Shown in pieces: positions 45,657 through 57,740 of a stretch of DNA of 64,000 nt; positions within the stretch are counted from its first letter, which is position 1, and every line of letters begins with the position of its first letter. Position numbers and translations under genes: made by a program. Origin of the DNA: Siphonodentalium dalli (taxonomy: Eukaryota; Mollusca; Scaphopoda; Gadilida; Siphonodentaliidae). The stretch lies in NCBI GenBank assembly GCA_032622095.1, contig CP136065.1, positions 210,966,151 to 211,030,150 on the forward strand, read 5' to 3'. The notes beneath the pieces were generated by a model. That model did no database searches. It had not been told where the DNA came from and worked only from the letters and a program-made list of their open reading frames with translations.

Positions 45657-47940
45657 TGACCAGAAAAACGGGGTGATACCCCGGTCATGACCGCGGTGAT
45701 ACTGGTAATAAACGGTAGCGGTAGCAGTATCGAGACGGTCACGGCGGTGGAGGTACCGTATCGGGCGGTAAGGATACCGCGGTCTGATAGCAGGCACCGC
45801 GTTAAATGTTTTGAATACCGCGGTGATTTTCATTGAACTCTTTGAAGGGATGCATTTAGTGAACGTTCAGACAACAACGATTCAATCGTAAGTGGAAAGA
45901 TTTCCGTCGAGGCTGGAAGTAACCGATAGTTGGATTGCGCATGCTGACGACAATGTCGCAAGTAAAAAAATAATATCGAGCACCGTTTGATTTTAGATGC
46001 GAAATCGTGCCGTATCCTTGATAACCTCCACTTTATTCGCGGTTTATTTCTGAAAATCGGAGTGGGGGATACGGAATAAATCCAAAATGATTTGAACTAC
46101 ATGTATTTGGAATAGCAAGAGAAATAAGTTGATATTGGAAAATCATCTATAAAAAAAATAAATATATCGTCCCATGTGTTTATAAAAAGCGAGTTTATAT
46201 TTTCTTTAATACAAGTGCAATGTTCGTGTTTTTGACGCATGATTCACGGCATTGCCATAATATCTATTAATTAAATGACGACTCCTGCTGGCTGGGTTGT
46301 CACCCCGAAAGTTAAAACAATACGTCTATAAGCCTTAGTTAAGGATCTCATTAAATTCCACAGATAAAAGGAGAATCACTGTGTGTGATTTCCACGACTT
46401 CGTGCCAATGCCAATCGCTGCCTTAGAATGTCCATCTTACTTTAAAAAATAAAATAAAAAATAAAATAAAAAAGTTCCGTCATAACACATTCATACTTGG
46501 TGCGTGGTGAAATTATTTCTAGGGCAGGTATATGTGTTGGAAGACACCTCAGTGCCCGGACACCAGGCGATGGGTGGAGTTTATAATTTGACACCCGATG
46601 TCGGCAACTTCAAAGTACCGGTAGCGTGAAGTTCACGGCGTGTTGCACTCAGAGCTGAAGATTACCATGACGACCTGTCGCATTCAGAACAAGCCCACGT
46701 GACATTTTTGTGACGTGTTTATCGTTTAGTGTTTGGGGAAGTTCCCTTGATGACGTCATCGTGGGTCATATTGTCAAATTGTGTTCAACCACGTGCTTAT
46801 GTTTTTGTTTGCTTTTTATAAATGTCAAATTGTAAGCGTCCACATTTGTCAAATTTCCATGTTTACTTTACGGCAATAAACAATCTATCTATATACATGT
46901 AGCAGATGCATACAGACTGTTCCCATCCCGCATGTCTTTATAAGAGGACGCGTATGTGTCGTCATAATCATCAGGATTATCTCACTTATAAATAACCATA
47001 CACGACCTCCCCGCATGCCTGTAAAAGTAGACGAATCTGGTTCCAATTAAGCCGTGTTTCCATGACGTTCGCGCATGATATCGTCAGGGTTATCTCATTA
47101 TTAGGGATCGCACAACCGGCTCACAAGAATAGTAAATCTTTTCTGCCGGGCTCGATATTGGCTCCATATATATTTCTGTTTTAATAATGTCAATAAAACC
47201 ACACAAAATAAATCCAATTGCATTGGAGATTGATAAAAGTTGGGAATATCGGTAAGAATTGTTGTTTCCCCACCCGCACTATTATTTGGATCACTCAGAT
47301 AATTCTTACCTACCTGTACCCTGCATCGCAACTAAAACTGATATGCATTCTCCTGTAGGTTTATCATCGACATATGTCTATATGCATGTATATGTCGATG
47401 GGTCAACATGTATACATGCACGATGTTTCAAATATAAAATAAAAATAAATCCTATAAAGTTCAACGACAATAAATAGAGTCGAGGGTAAAAACTAAATTA
47501 GGTCGGATATATAAGATTTTCTAAGGAAGACGTTGCCGTCTATCAATATATATTGGTTATATGGAGACGAGAAAAACAAATTCCACTCAAGAGATAGTTT
47601 TTGATGACTCAGACACATAAAGAAATTACTATTGGCAAAAGCATATTATACACATGGACAAATCACTATTGGCAAAACAACATCATCGTCAATAATAAGT
47701 AAATAAAATAACTTCAATAATGAAGATTTCTTCAGTGTCCTTTGTTTTTTTCCGCGCAAATTGTCCGTTAAAATCACTGCGGTATCGCGAACCTTGACCG
47801 CATGCATCGTGGTGTCACCGCGGTATGCGCAGTGTTGAAACGTTAATAAGCGGTATCAGTAACGCAGTATTGGGGATACCGTGGTACCATACCGCGGTAT
47901 TTACGAGGGTGACACCGCGTTATATAGCGGTAGTTATTTA
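45657..47940. mobile_element. CGGT-rich-ended 2.3 kb element (possible non-autonomous hAT)
   Basis: Both edges are crowded with (A/T)ACCGCGGTATT-type words: left near 45690, 45777 and 45817, right near 47815, 47905 and 47930. The 2 kb between has none of the MITE families and no long ORF. It includes a TGACGTCA site at 46751-46758 and AAAAT-type repeats at 46441-46472. Paired GC-rich subterminal repeats are typical of some hAT elements, but exact ends and an 8-bp duplication could not be fixed. Confidence 0.5.
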
Positions 47941-47947
47941 AAATAAA

Positions 47948-48176
47948 TGCTGCTGCAGCATTAAAGATCCAGTGCCAGTGCATTCTCTTATACGAGCCTC
48001 GCATATATATAAGAGAATGCACTTGCTTACAGGGTCAAGGTAAATATTGTTAGATCAATGAATTCTCTTATAATTACATGTATATGTGAGGCTCCTTATG
48101 GGAGACTCATCTAAGAGAAACCATTTGTACAAGATTTATGCAAATTTTCAGGAAGCTCCAGTTATGGAAGGTTTAA
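47948..48176. mobile_element. MITE family C, copy C9 (degenerate)
   Basis: Recognised by GCTGCAGCATTAAAGATCC, two decayed hairpins, and the end CAGGAAGCTCCAGTTATGGA next to TTAA. Left terminus missing at the edge of the CGGT-rich region. Confidence 0.7.
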
Positions 48177-48708
48177 TAAATTCCACACGAATTACTATCA
48201 TTTGTGAGCATGGTTGAGGTATATGGCAGGCATAAATGACAGAGAAATGATGAAACTGTTCCATCATTCACCAACCAGGTTGCATTCCTACCCGCCCTGT
48301 AGCATGTGAAACAATTTCCTTCAAGTGCTTTCCAAAAAAACACACAAAACATGGTGTGGGATGCTATAAATGACACACAGAAAATTTAGTCTGGGCTGCT
48401 ATAAACAACAGCACAATGATTAGATTGTTCAATCTTCCTCCAACACCGATGCAAACCTGTCTCAGTGAGGCATCTTAATGAAGCAAAACAATTTCCTTCT
48501 TCAAATACCTGCTGTGAATTACAATTTCCAACTCGTAATATAAAATAGATACTAGTCTTTGTTAAAATTAGAGTTTTATCTAATTTTTTTATTTTCGTTA
48601 ACATTCTGAAGTAATTTTTTCAAGCCGGTGCTTGCATACCTTATCATCAGCCTACTCTTCGTAAGAAAGGGTTTTGTCTTTTTGAGCTCATGATGGTGGG
48701 TACATGCG

Positions 48709-49169
48709 CAAGCCTGAGTTTAAGGTGCCTGTCATTGGCAGAATGAGGTCCCCATAGGGTGAATTTAGCGATGCTATCCTGTCGGCTAGCATCACCAAAT
48801 TCACCCTCTGGGGACCTCATTCTGCATGGCCTCATCTGCAATGGGAGACATAGACTCAGATTAAAGTTCCCAAATGGTGAATATTGTGATGTACACCCAT
48901 TGGTAACCTCGATTATGCAGTGTGTCATTTGCTAATTTGGGGATATAGAGAAACTAAACTAAAAAAGAATTAGAATCTACATGTATGTGAAAAAGTTTCT
49001 ATAGATATTTGATAATAAAGAAACTTCCAGAGAAGATGAGGCCTGAGCAGAATGAGGTCTCCAGAGGTTGAATTTAGTGATGCTAGCCCCCTATGTGGGA
49101 TATCGTCACTAAATTCACCCTCTCAGCACCTTATTCTGCAAATGACAGGCTCACTAAACTCAGGCTTGT
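48709..49169. mobile_element. hAT-type MITE family DL, copy DL11
   Basis: Ends CAAGCCTGAGTTTAAGGTG and CTCACTAAACTCAGGCTTG; flanks TACATGCG / TACATGTA. Confidence 0.84.
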
Positions 49170-49399
49170 ACATGTACATAAGTGACGGACACCCACATTA
49201 CAGCAGTGGCCAAAAGCCATTTCCAAAAATTTAAATTTATAATAACAATTCAGACAAAGTAGACAATTAATTTCTTCAGATAAAAGTCAACAGTTTAAAA
49301 AAAGTTATAAATTTAGTTAAAATTTTAGATTATCGATCTATACAGGTGCTATACTTGTGTTGTATCTTGCTAAATATGTTTTATCTTATTTATTGATGT

Positions 49400-49544
49400 G
49401 CAGATAAATAAAGCGAATTTTGAAAATTAGTAGGCCTAAGTATTTTTTTTTATAAGTCTCCCTATTCTGGCTCAAGTCTCCCTAAAATCTGCAGAGGGAG
49501 ACTTCATTTCTCCCTGTTTTCAATACCTAGCTTAGGCCCTGAAG
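49400..49544 (-). repeat. Dispersed repeat family K, copy 2
   Basis: Reverse orientation: AAGTCTCCCTAAAATCTGCA, GGGAGACTTCATTTCTCCCT, CTAGCTTAGGCCCTGAAG. Ends are undefined and no TIR is seen. Confidence 0.65.
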
Positions 49545-50444
49545 TGACCTCTGTACTAAGTTTTGACCAATCATGACTTTCTAGCACTCATTATTTGATG
49601 TCATCTGATGTCCGAGTCTTATCGGATATTGGATTCTTTTTTATGGTATTGATATGAATGTGAGCATATATGAAATACATACTAAACTTTGAGGTTGTAG
49701 GCCTGTTGTTTTCTGGCAATATCAACGGGTACATGGTGATTTGATAAAAAAATATCCAGACATGTCTCTTTATTAACCCCAAATGGAAATTCAGTTCAAG
49801 TTCGAATGTAGATCTGATCTGACCACTTTTGACAGAATTTTTCCACTTTTCGACATAAATGTACCGGTAGAATTTGCTGATTATTTTTCATGACTGGATG
49901 GATTATTTATTATAAAGGTGTATGTCAAGCTAAAATTTAATGTTGTTTTTGAAAATGCCAATGCCGTGATAAAAAAAACTTTTTTGGAAGACTTGTGGCC
50001 AAGTTCTCTTTTTATATCTCTTATATTTTGTCTATGCAGTAGGTTATATACTGTACTGCCCAAAGGAATTATGCATTTATAAATGTGCTTAAACCATAAC
50101 TGCATGGCATTTAACTGTTTTGTGACTGTTGTGGCACCGCGATTAAATACGGTAAAGAAATCTTGGTTATATTCCTTGACTGCCGATACGCTGTAGCTAC
50201 CAGTAAAGTTCTGCGAATTTCATTTCTATGACATACATGTATATAAATTTGCTGGAGCCGCAATTGTACTGGAAGTTACCATTTCATATCAGTTGATGAT
50301 TTTATGTGTTTAACCACACAATCCTCTGGTTGTCTTGCGGTTTTTAACCACATTTATAAACCTCATTTAATGTCTTAATAGAAATACAGGTTAACTAGGG
50401 AGCGACCCTGTTTCAATGAGTCATTTACTTAGGGCAGTACAGTA

Positions 50445-50665
50445 CAGTAATGCCCTAAATAAACGACTCCTTAACCACAGCAGAATTATATGTGTATGGG
50501 TAATTTTTCAGGATTTAGTCGGAAATATGGCTTGTTGCCATTCATCGGAAAGATCTCACTGAGAGCTTTCCGATGAATGGCAACAAGCCATATTTCCGAC
50601 TAAATCCTGAAAAGTTACCCATAATTCTGCTGTGGTTAAGGAGTCGATTATTTAGGGCATTACTG
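50445..50665. mobile_element. MITE family E, copy E8, next to an E end fragment
   Basis: Full copy with a few extra bases (ATGTGT) in the left arm. Immediately upstream (50418-50440) is a stray right end, GAGTCATTTACTTAGGGCAG, from another E copy. Confidence 0.86.
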
Positions 50666-51105
50666 TAGTACTGAATATGTGCTGGTTAGTCAGACTGATC
50701 TGATCTGATAATCTGATAATCCTTCATAACAATGATATGTTAAACAATATCTATCTGTTACTTCCTTTTGAATCTGATACTAACTGTACTATTCTGATAC
50801 TAACTGTACTATAATGAAACAGTCACACAGGTGTAACATATATGGTAGGTAGAGTAAATCCTCGTCAACAGGTGAGGTCTTTGAGGTCGATCTGTGGAAA
50901 AACAAAGTATGTGATTTCTGGGTCAGTGATTTAAGCATGGCTGCGTAATGTGCAGTCACATATTGTCTACAAATTCTAGTCAGTCATATAGCTGTTCATG
51001 CCTCATAATACAAGTCTCGGATTAGGTATAAATCCCCTCTAGGTGCATGGCGCAGCTATGTTGCTGTTTACGTTGTCCTGATCTTGTTATTTGATATGCT
51101 TTCAG

Positions 51106-51180
51106 ATGGCTAAGTCATCAGCTGAAGCTGCCTCGAACAGAAGGGAGTCAAAGGAGTCATCTCCCTCGGCTAAATATGAG
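51106..51180 (+). CDS. MPRIP: Exon e: small Ser/Lys/Glu linker exon
   Basis: Twenty-five codons, phase 0 both sides, acceptor ATGCTTTCAG and donor GAG|GTTAGT. The peptide starts MAKSSAEAASNRRES and ends SPSAKYE. It would continue the disordered linker. The ATG at its start is not needed for initiation. There is no homology to lean on: the evidence is two good splice sites, matching phase and linker-like composition. It may be an alternatively included exon. A family G repeat begins less than 30 bp after the donor. Confidence 0.65.
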
Positions 51181-51207
51181 GTTAGTTGTTAAAGACATAT
51201 TATGTTC

Positions 51208-51568
51208 TTGTTCGGGTGCGTAAAACTGATAAGTTAGTATCCAGGAGCTATGCCAACTGTATGAATGGAACATTCTACTAACCTAGCTGAAAATTGGAAG
51301 CAAATCAACCGTACCATCGTCTGAAAACATCGTTTGAACTGCGCTCAATTGTAAATATTTACAACTCGATTCGGGACGCATCTATCGGTGATAAACTAAT
51401 GAAAATGATTTCCCCATCCAGCGTCACAGCATTTAATTAATATATAAGAATGACGGCCTGTGTTGTCAATTTGGTTATAATATCTGTAAAATTTACTACT
51501 TTGAACAAGATTATTCTCCTCTTCTATTGGGTCACTCTACCGGAGTGTTTCACATCACTTTAAAAGTT
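51208..51568 (-). repeat. Dispersed repeat family G, copy G2
   Basis: Reverse-orientation copy, well conserved against G1 (for example TCCCGAATCGAG with AAATATTTACAA). It begins 28 bp after the exon e donor, so it lies within reach of splicing signals. Confidence 0.75.
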
Positions 51569-52025
51569 CATTGTGAAACAACCAGTCTCTTAAAAAACCA
51601 AGGATAATATTATGAAATTTACAGCTGTGGAACTGAGATAAAGATTTGATTTCTAGGACAACGGCTCTTTTTCAAGATGACATGATAAATGTTTTCCAAA
51701 TATGCAACGCATGCCTGGTGTAGTAATTGTATGTGAGAATTGTAGGATTTAGTAGAAACAACAGGATATGAATGCATAATCAGTAATAAATGTTCTTGAC
51801 TGACGTCAACTTGAAGATAATGTCTCCTGTATTGTGATGAATATAATGAATTATTAATATGTCGCTTGTATTAAAATATTTGTTGTGTTTCGGTATGCGT
51901 GGGAAAATGTCAACACATCATTGACCTCCGATCTCGCGATTTAAATATAATCAATCATGAAGCTGTGTTTGTAATTGTTATTAGCTTTTTAAAGAGAGTG
52001 GATTCCAGCTTGCAACGAGCAGTTA

Positions 52026-52238
52026 CAGTAATGCCCTAACTAATCGACTCCTTAACCACAGCAGAATTATGGGTAATTTTTCAGGATTTAGTCGGAAATA
52101 TGGCTTGTTGCCATTCATCGGAATGCACTCAGTGAGAGCTTTCCGATGGATGGCAACACGCCATATTTCCGACTAAATCCTGAAAAGTTACCCATAATTC
52201 TGCTCTGGTTAAGGAGTCAATTATTTAGGGCATTACTG
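52026..52238. mobile_element. MITE family E, copy E9
   Basis: 213 bp, TA flanks. Loop altered on one side (GGAATGCACTCAGTGAGAGC). Confidence 0.88.
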
Positions 52239-52368
52239 TATGTGCACAACCAATGGAATACGCCCAGTCTGAGAGATGACCAACCGAATGAAGGGAATCC
52301 CATCAAGACAGAAATCAAATCTTTGTCGCAGTTCCACAGGCGTAAATCTGATAAGATTATCATCGGTT

Positions 52369-52855
52369 TTAACCCTTTCATGACGGGAGCTGTGCTGGTG
52401 CAGCACTAAAGATCCTGTGCCAGTGCATTCTATTATATATGTGAGTCTCCCATAGGGAGCCTCGCACATATAAGAGAATGCATTGGCTTACCTTGAGAGC
52501 TGCGCAGGTGCAGCACTAAAGATCCTGTGCCAGTGCATTCTCTTATATATGTGAGTCTCCGATAGGGAGCCTCGCATATATAAGAGAATCCACTGGCTTA
52601 CCTTGAGAGCTGCGCTGGTGCAGCACTAAAGTTCCTGTGCCAGTGCATTCTCTTATATATGTGCCAGATCATTCTCTTATATATGCGAGGCTCACATATA
52701 TAAGAGAATGCACTGGCACAGGATCTTTAGTGCTGCACCAGCGCAGCTCTCAAGGTAAGCCAGTGCATTCTCTTATATATGCGAGGCTCCCTAAGAGAAT
52801 GCATTGGCACAGGGTATTTGCAAAATTTCACGAAGCTCCAGTCATGGAAGGGTTA
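52369..52855. mobile_element. MITE family C, copy C10 with internal 110-bp tandem duplication
   Basis: Left TTAA present, right flank decayed to GTTAG. The block GAGCTGCGCTGGTGCAGCAC through hairpin 1 to GGCTTACCTTGA is repeated at 52387, 52497 and 52607 (period 110). An inverted copy of the same arm follows near 52725. Confidence 0.82.
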
Positions 52856-53109
52856 GAGAGACTGTGAAACAACATGCTGAAACGTTCATAAAATATCATG
52901 GCCTATCATCGACAGGGTCTCATAATTGGCAAAATGCATGAGTTCTACAAATCTGCATTCCAAAAGTTGGTTTATTCGCCCTTCTGGATTTCCACTTCAT
53001 GTAAAGGGACTCAAGGCCTTTGACGTGGGTTAATTCGATTAAATGATGCAATGACCAGATAAATTCTCTGTACTTATAGTGATAATAGGTTTATTAATAT
53101 ATGCTATGA

Positions 53110-53560
53110 CACAGATTAAACCAAAATAACATTTGAATGACATAAAGTATTCGAGATAGAGAAGGGTGGTATGACATCGGATTAAACTGTAGCTGATCCG
53201 ATGGTTGGGAAATGATCGCTTTACTATAGTGATATTGGGGAAAGAAAAACGATAGTCATATAATAAATTAGAAGAATTCTAAATGAAACGATAACTGGAT
53301 ACAACAGTTTTAAGCGTATGTACAATCCCAAAGATATATGATGGTAGTATGACAGATTAAACCACAATAACATTTGAACGACATGTAAAGAAAGCGATAG
53401 ATTAGAAGAAACGTAAATGAAGTGATAACTGGAAACAACAGATTTAAGCATATGTACAATCCCAAAGATATATGATAGTGGTATGACATCAGATCAAACT
53501 GTAACTGGTTGGTCTGGAAATGATTGCCATACTATAATTGTATTTGTGGAAGAAAACAAT
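53110..53560 (+). repeat. Interleaved tandem duplication
   Basis: AGATTAAACCA(A/C)AATAACAT occurs at about 53112 and 53352. ATGTACAATCCCAAAGATAT occurs at about 53319 and 53452. GTGGTATGACATC occurs at about 53165 and 53478. The spacings of about 240, 133 and 313 show at least two overlapping duplications. Confidence 0.7.
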
Positions 53561-54372
53561 TGTCATATTTTAAACTGGCGGTCAACCTCGCAGACATTAT
53601 CAGTCGACTGGTGTTATTTGTTTTGTGGGGTGGGGGCAATTTTTGGGTGTAGGGGGGATGTTTTTACTGAGTCTAGTGGTAGCATTATATTTATGTTTAA
53701 TGTCTAATAATTGGGCTACTTCATACAGATACCGATTTTCAAACTACGGACCATCATGCAGAATTACTGCAGACTCTACTTTAGCTGCACCGGATCAACC
53801 CCTATTTCAACTGTTTTGAGTTGAGTTCTATTGATCCTGGTGTCAAGTTACCACTAAATTTCCACTTGCTTAAGACTTGTTGATTTAGTAGCAATTATAG
53901 TTCAGAATAGGAACATGAAATTCAACATGAGATTATGTGTTGAAAGGGATAATTTTCCATAAATCACCTCGTTGTCTAGCCAAGCGGTAATTTCTCATTA
54001 GTAATTGGAGTCTTTACTGTCTCCCCTATATTAAGCTTATCCTATTAATAATCCAGTTATGATGCGTACATCCTTGTAGAAGTACGCAGCTAGAGAGATT
54101 CTTCTTACTTTATATCTTACGTGTTTCTCTATTAATCAAGTTTATTACTAATCGGATGTAAGCCATCAGACAGTCCGCCACAAAAACCGAAAACATGATA
54201 GAAATGATAAAATTTCATATTCATCATCAGGTTTTATTGGTTTTGTGATATTTCCCATTTTTCCCTTCATCAGATTTAATTGCATAACTGCACTCGTGAT
54301 CAGGGACGATTTATTGATATTAAACCAGAGAATGTGATAAACATTGATAATAAATATAAATTCTTAATTTAG

Positions 54373-54423
54373 GTTGATACTAGTACTGACTCTAGAGGTC
54401 AGGATGATGAAGAAATAAATTAG
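54373..54423 (+). CDS. Possible alternative terminal exon
   Basis: After an acceptor-like TTCTTAATTTAG, the phase left by exon e reads VDTSTDSRGQDDEEIN and a stop at 54421-54423. An AATAAA overlaps the end. No donor in a phase that suits exon f precedes the stop. It could give a short isoform lacking PH2, or be chance. Confidence 0.2.
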   Translation, partial: VDTSTDSRGQDDEEIN

Positions 54424-54451
54424 TAAATAGAAACTGAATCAAGGAGGTACC

Positions 54452-54693
54452 AGTTCCTTTCATGATGGGAGGTGGGCTGGTGCAGCATAAAATATCCTGT
54501 GCCAGTGCCTTCTCTTATATATGCGAGTCTTCCATAGGGAGCCTCGTATTTATAAGAGAATGCACTGGCTTACAAAGTCAAGGTGAATATTGTAAGGCCA
54601 ATGAATTCTCTTATATGCTGGGCGCCCTATTAGAGAATGCATTGGCACAGGGGTTTTCGCAAAATTTCATAAAGCTACAGTCATGGAAGGGTG
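54452..54693. mobile_element. MITE family C, copy C11 (degenerate ends)
   Basis: CCTTTCATGATGGGAGGTGG at one end and CTACAGTCATGGAAGGGTGA at the other; TTAA lost on both sides. Both hairpins recognisable. Confidence 0.75.
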
Positions 54694-55520
54694 ATGCTGT
54701 TGTAGTTACGCAGCAGCTTGGTTGTGTGGTATTGACTTGGGCTAGGGGGTGGCAGCTAACACAGGGTACACCCATTTTTAAAAGTAGACATTTGGACTAA
54801 AAACCACTACAGTTAAAATTGCTGTCAATGTAAAAGTGAATTGTTCGGAGTTCAGATTTTTCAAACCAATATTTCATGAAAACATTAAAAATCTAAAACA
54901 ATTTTGTATATTTAAAGGTGTTCTTTCAGATGTTTCTGAAATAAATTTTGGTGTATCATTATCAAATGAACAAACTTTTGTCATGGAATGATAGACGATG
55001 GTACCTCTATACAAAATTATTTCAAGTGTTGAGAATAATGTTCATACCCATTGAACATATAAAAAAATGTTCTGTTAAGTTTTGTGTGTCTTTAAGACTG
55101 AGATAGGGTAAAGATTATCGACCACCTCCTGACCTGTGTTTTTGTGGTTCAGTAGGCCTGAGTATTACCCTCAGTCATGGCATGCTCCACCGACCAGGTG
55201 TGAATTGATACTCAAATAAACCTGCCCAGGTGATAATACTATACACCTGTATGTTTTTATCACTCCAGTGACAATAGGTGTATTGACAGTGCGTAATTAA
55301 TAGGGTGACCCCCTCACATGTCCTGCCTTACAATCGTAGATTTTATACATAACAGACCACCTCAGTCCTCTCATAAATTCTATACTGACCATTTGAAGGC
55401 ATATCATTGATTAAAATCTCAAGGTCCCTGAAGGGTCACTCAAGTAAATTGGGTTCATGTACCCAGATGGCCCTGCCATGAGTCAAGAAGTCACTGGATA
55501 TTCCTTGACTGGCATGTGAG

Positions 55521-55773
55521 GTTCTGAAATAGTGTGTCTGTCATTTGCAGAATGAGGTCCCCAGAGGGTGAATTTAGTGATGCTACCCCCGCATAGCGGG
55601 CTAGCATCACCAAATTCACCCTCTGGGGACCTCATTCTGCTTACAACTCAGCAGAATGAGGTTCCCAGAGGGTGAATTTGGTGATGCTAACCCGCTATGC
55701 GGGGGTAGCATCACTAAATTCACCCTCTGGGGACCTCATTCTGCAAATGACAGGCACACTATTTCAAGGCTTG
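55521..55773. mobile_element. hAT-type MITE family D, copy D6, abnormal left end
   Basis: The right end CTATTTCAAGGCTTG is normal and is followed by CATGTGAG. The left copy of CATGTGAG is not followed by CAAGCC. It continues with the same flanking bases that follow the right copy (GTTCTGAAAT) and only then joins the terminal repeat at AGTGTGTCTG. Confidence 0.85.
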
Positions 55774-56027
55774 CATGTGAGGTTCTGAAATTACATGACT
55801 GCTTTCTTTTCAAAATACGTTGATTGCATGAGACGAACATTGATATCTCGTTCCAACTACAAACATTGGAAAGAATATATACATGAGATACCAGTATATC
55901 AAAGTTACATGTACCTTTTGAAAAAAGATTAATATGAAAAGAAATATGATGGTTTGTGGTCAAAACATCAAAGTTTGTTCTATATTCTGAGCATGTGGAT
56001 TATCCGATACCAATATCAGCTGGGGCA

Positions 56028-56041
56028 GGGGGGGGGGGGGG
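56028..56041 (+). repeat. Poly-G run
   Basis: Fourteen G's, followed by TAGATGGGGGTACATCCCCC, a small hairpin. Confidence 0.95.
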
Positions 56042-56940
56042 TGTAGATGGGGGTACATCCCCCGCCCTCCTCCAAGGGGTATATATACTTCATAGAATGT
56101 CAAGAAATACCTCTGATATCTGCTGAAACAGCATTCTAAAATACCATTCTAGGAGACAAATATACCGATTGTAACAGCTTAATATGAGCTTGGAACAGGA
56201 ACGTGCTTTAAAATTGTGGTATGTTTACCAAAATGTTGCCATTTTGCCATTTATGACAATACCTTAGTCTGACTGAAAAAAGTGCCATTTTCTGGAAGTT
56301 GTGTCTCCATTGTCCTCGGTTCCTATCGGTACCCCTGGCTCTCACACAACCAGCAACTGACAATTTAAATACTAGTAGCAATACTCAGTGTATATATAAA
56401 CTTGGGGGAAAAAACAAGCAAATTATATGACAAGATAGGCCTTGAGGCTACATAATTGTAGGGTATATTGGTCACTTAATTATATAATTTCATTCTCATT
56501 TTAATCTGCAGAATGTAAAAATAGAAGTATTTTAGGACTGTGTATTTAGTGTAATAAAGGGTCAAACGCTACTGGTGACGTAAAAATAACCTACCATGAT
56601 CCAACGACCTCGGGCTACATTATTGTAACTATCGGCTAAATCACTGTTACTATACTAAATCACTGTCACAGTCACACGTGTCTTATTACAATTGTGTAAT
56701 TACGGACTGTCCAGTACAAGTTCAATCTATTGAATTATCAAATGTTATACTCATGACCTTCTGGGGACCTTTTAATGTCACCTCAGTACACAAGCGGTCA
56801 AATTCAGGATATACTTAAAAACTGAAATTATTTTGGACATTCGTTACTCAAAGAGTCTCCATTCATCGTTTTTCCAAAAGATGTTTTACTCATATTCACA
56901 CTTTCAAAGACCAATTTTCCAGGAATGTTCGGATGCTCTG

Positions 56941-57082
56941 GTATGAACATCACCAACTTCAACTGGGGAACTTCAGTCTGATTCTTGGTCTCCCATAGCA
57001 GTTGATGCCTAAGCAGAATGAGGTTCCCAAAGGGTGAATTTGGTGACCTTATTCTGCAGACAAACACACTATTTCAAGCCTT
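56941..57082. mobile_element. hAT-type MITE family DL, copy DL12 (one end)
   Basis: Only the core end (GAACATCACCAACTTCAACT) and the terminal arm down to CTATTTCAAGCCTTGG remain. Confidence 0.75.
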
Positions 57083-57250
57083 GGTTTCCGGAACTCAATA
57101 CTTGTGGTATGGAGCAATGTCAGTTGTCAACATAATTTCTAGGGGAGAACAGTGGCATTAGGTGTGTAAACATAAAGATGCAATGCACATCAAGGTGCTT
57201 TGATTACAGGAGGTATAGCTTTGATCTGACATGTTTAATTTGCCTTCAGG

Positions 57251-57337
57251 TTAACCCTTTCTATGCTAAATGGATTCTCCCAGTCAGTTAAAAAATGTGC
57301 ATAGGAATGGTTTATTATTCACCTGGAGGGATGTTAA
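57251..57337. mobile_element. Family M element, uninterrupted
   Basis: About 80 bp between two TTAA sites: CCCTTTCTATGCTAAATGGA at the left, GGAATGGTTTATTATTCACC and GGAGGGATG at the right. Probably another piggyBac-type MITE or solo fragment. Left-end fragments also occur near 17679 and 59590. Confidence 0.65.
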
Positions 57338-57587
57338 CACTTCCATAACTGGAGCTTCCTGAAATTTTGCGAAAACCCTGTGCCAATGCATTATCTTATA
57401 TATGTGAGTCTCACATAAGAGAATACATTCGCCTAACAATATTTACCTTGACCATGTAAGCAAGTGCATTCTCTTATATATGCGAGTCTCCCATAGGGTT
57501 CCATATGGGAGACTCATATATAAGAGAATGCTCCGGCACATGATCTTTAATGATGCACCAGCACAGCTCCCATCATGAAAGGGTTAA
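57334..57587. mobile_element. MITE family C, copy C12
   Basis: TTAA both sides. Its left TTAA is also where the preceding family M segment stops, a second case of abutting TTAA elements. Confidence 0.83.
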
Positions 57588-57740
57588 GGTGGTAAAAGCA
57601 GACGACATATAAATAAAAGTGCGGAAGGAGTCCTATTTATTGAGGGAAATGTTCAGGTAATAATTTCATTGTTGAACTTATAAATCTGAACATTTTCTGT
57701 GGGATAACTATTAATCAATGATGCTTCAGTATAAAAAGTG

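Larger units (their letters stand above)
42200..51105 (+). other. Intron between exons d and e (8.9 kb)
   Basis: SINE fragment, then C, A, L, B, the CGGT-rich region, DL, K and E copies. No recognised feature in about 42700-43330, 44520-44830, 45235-45350, 48180-48705, 49175-49395, 49550-50400 and 50670-51100. Confidence 0.6.

Noticed and set aside
54373-54397. Internal exon between e and f ending at GAG|GTCAGG
   Set aside because: Its length of 25 nt would shift the phase and break the join to the PH2 exon.
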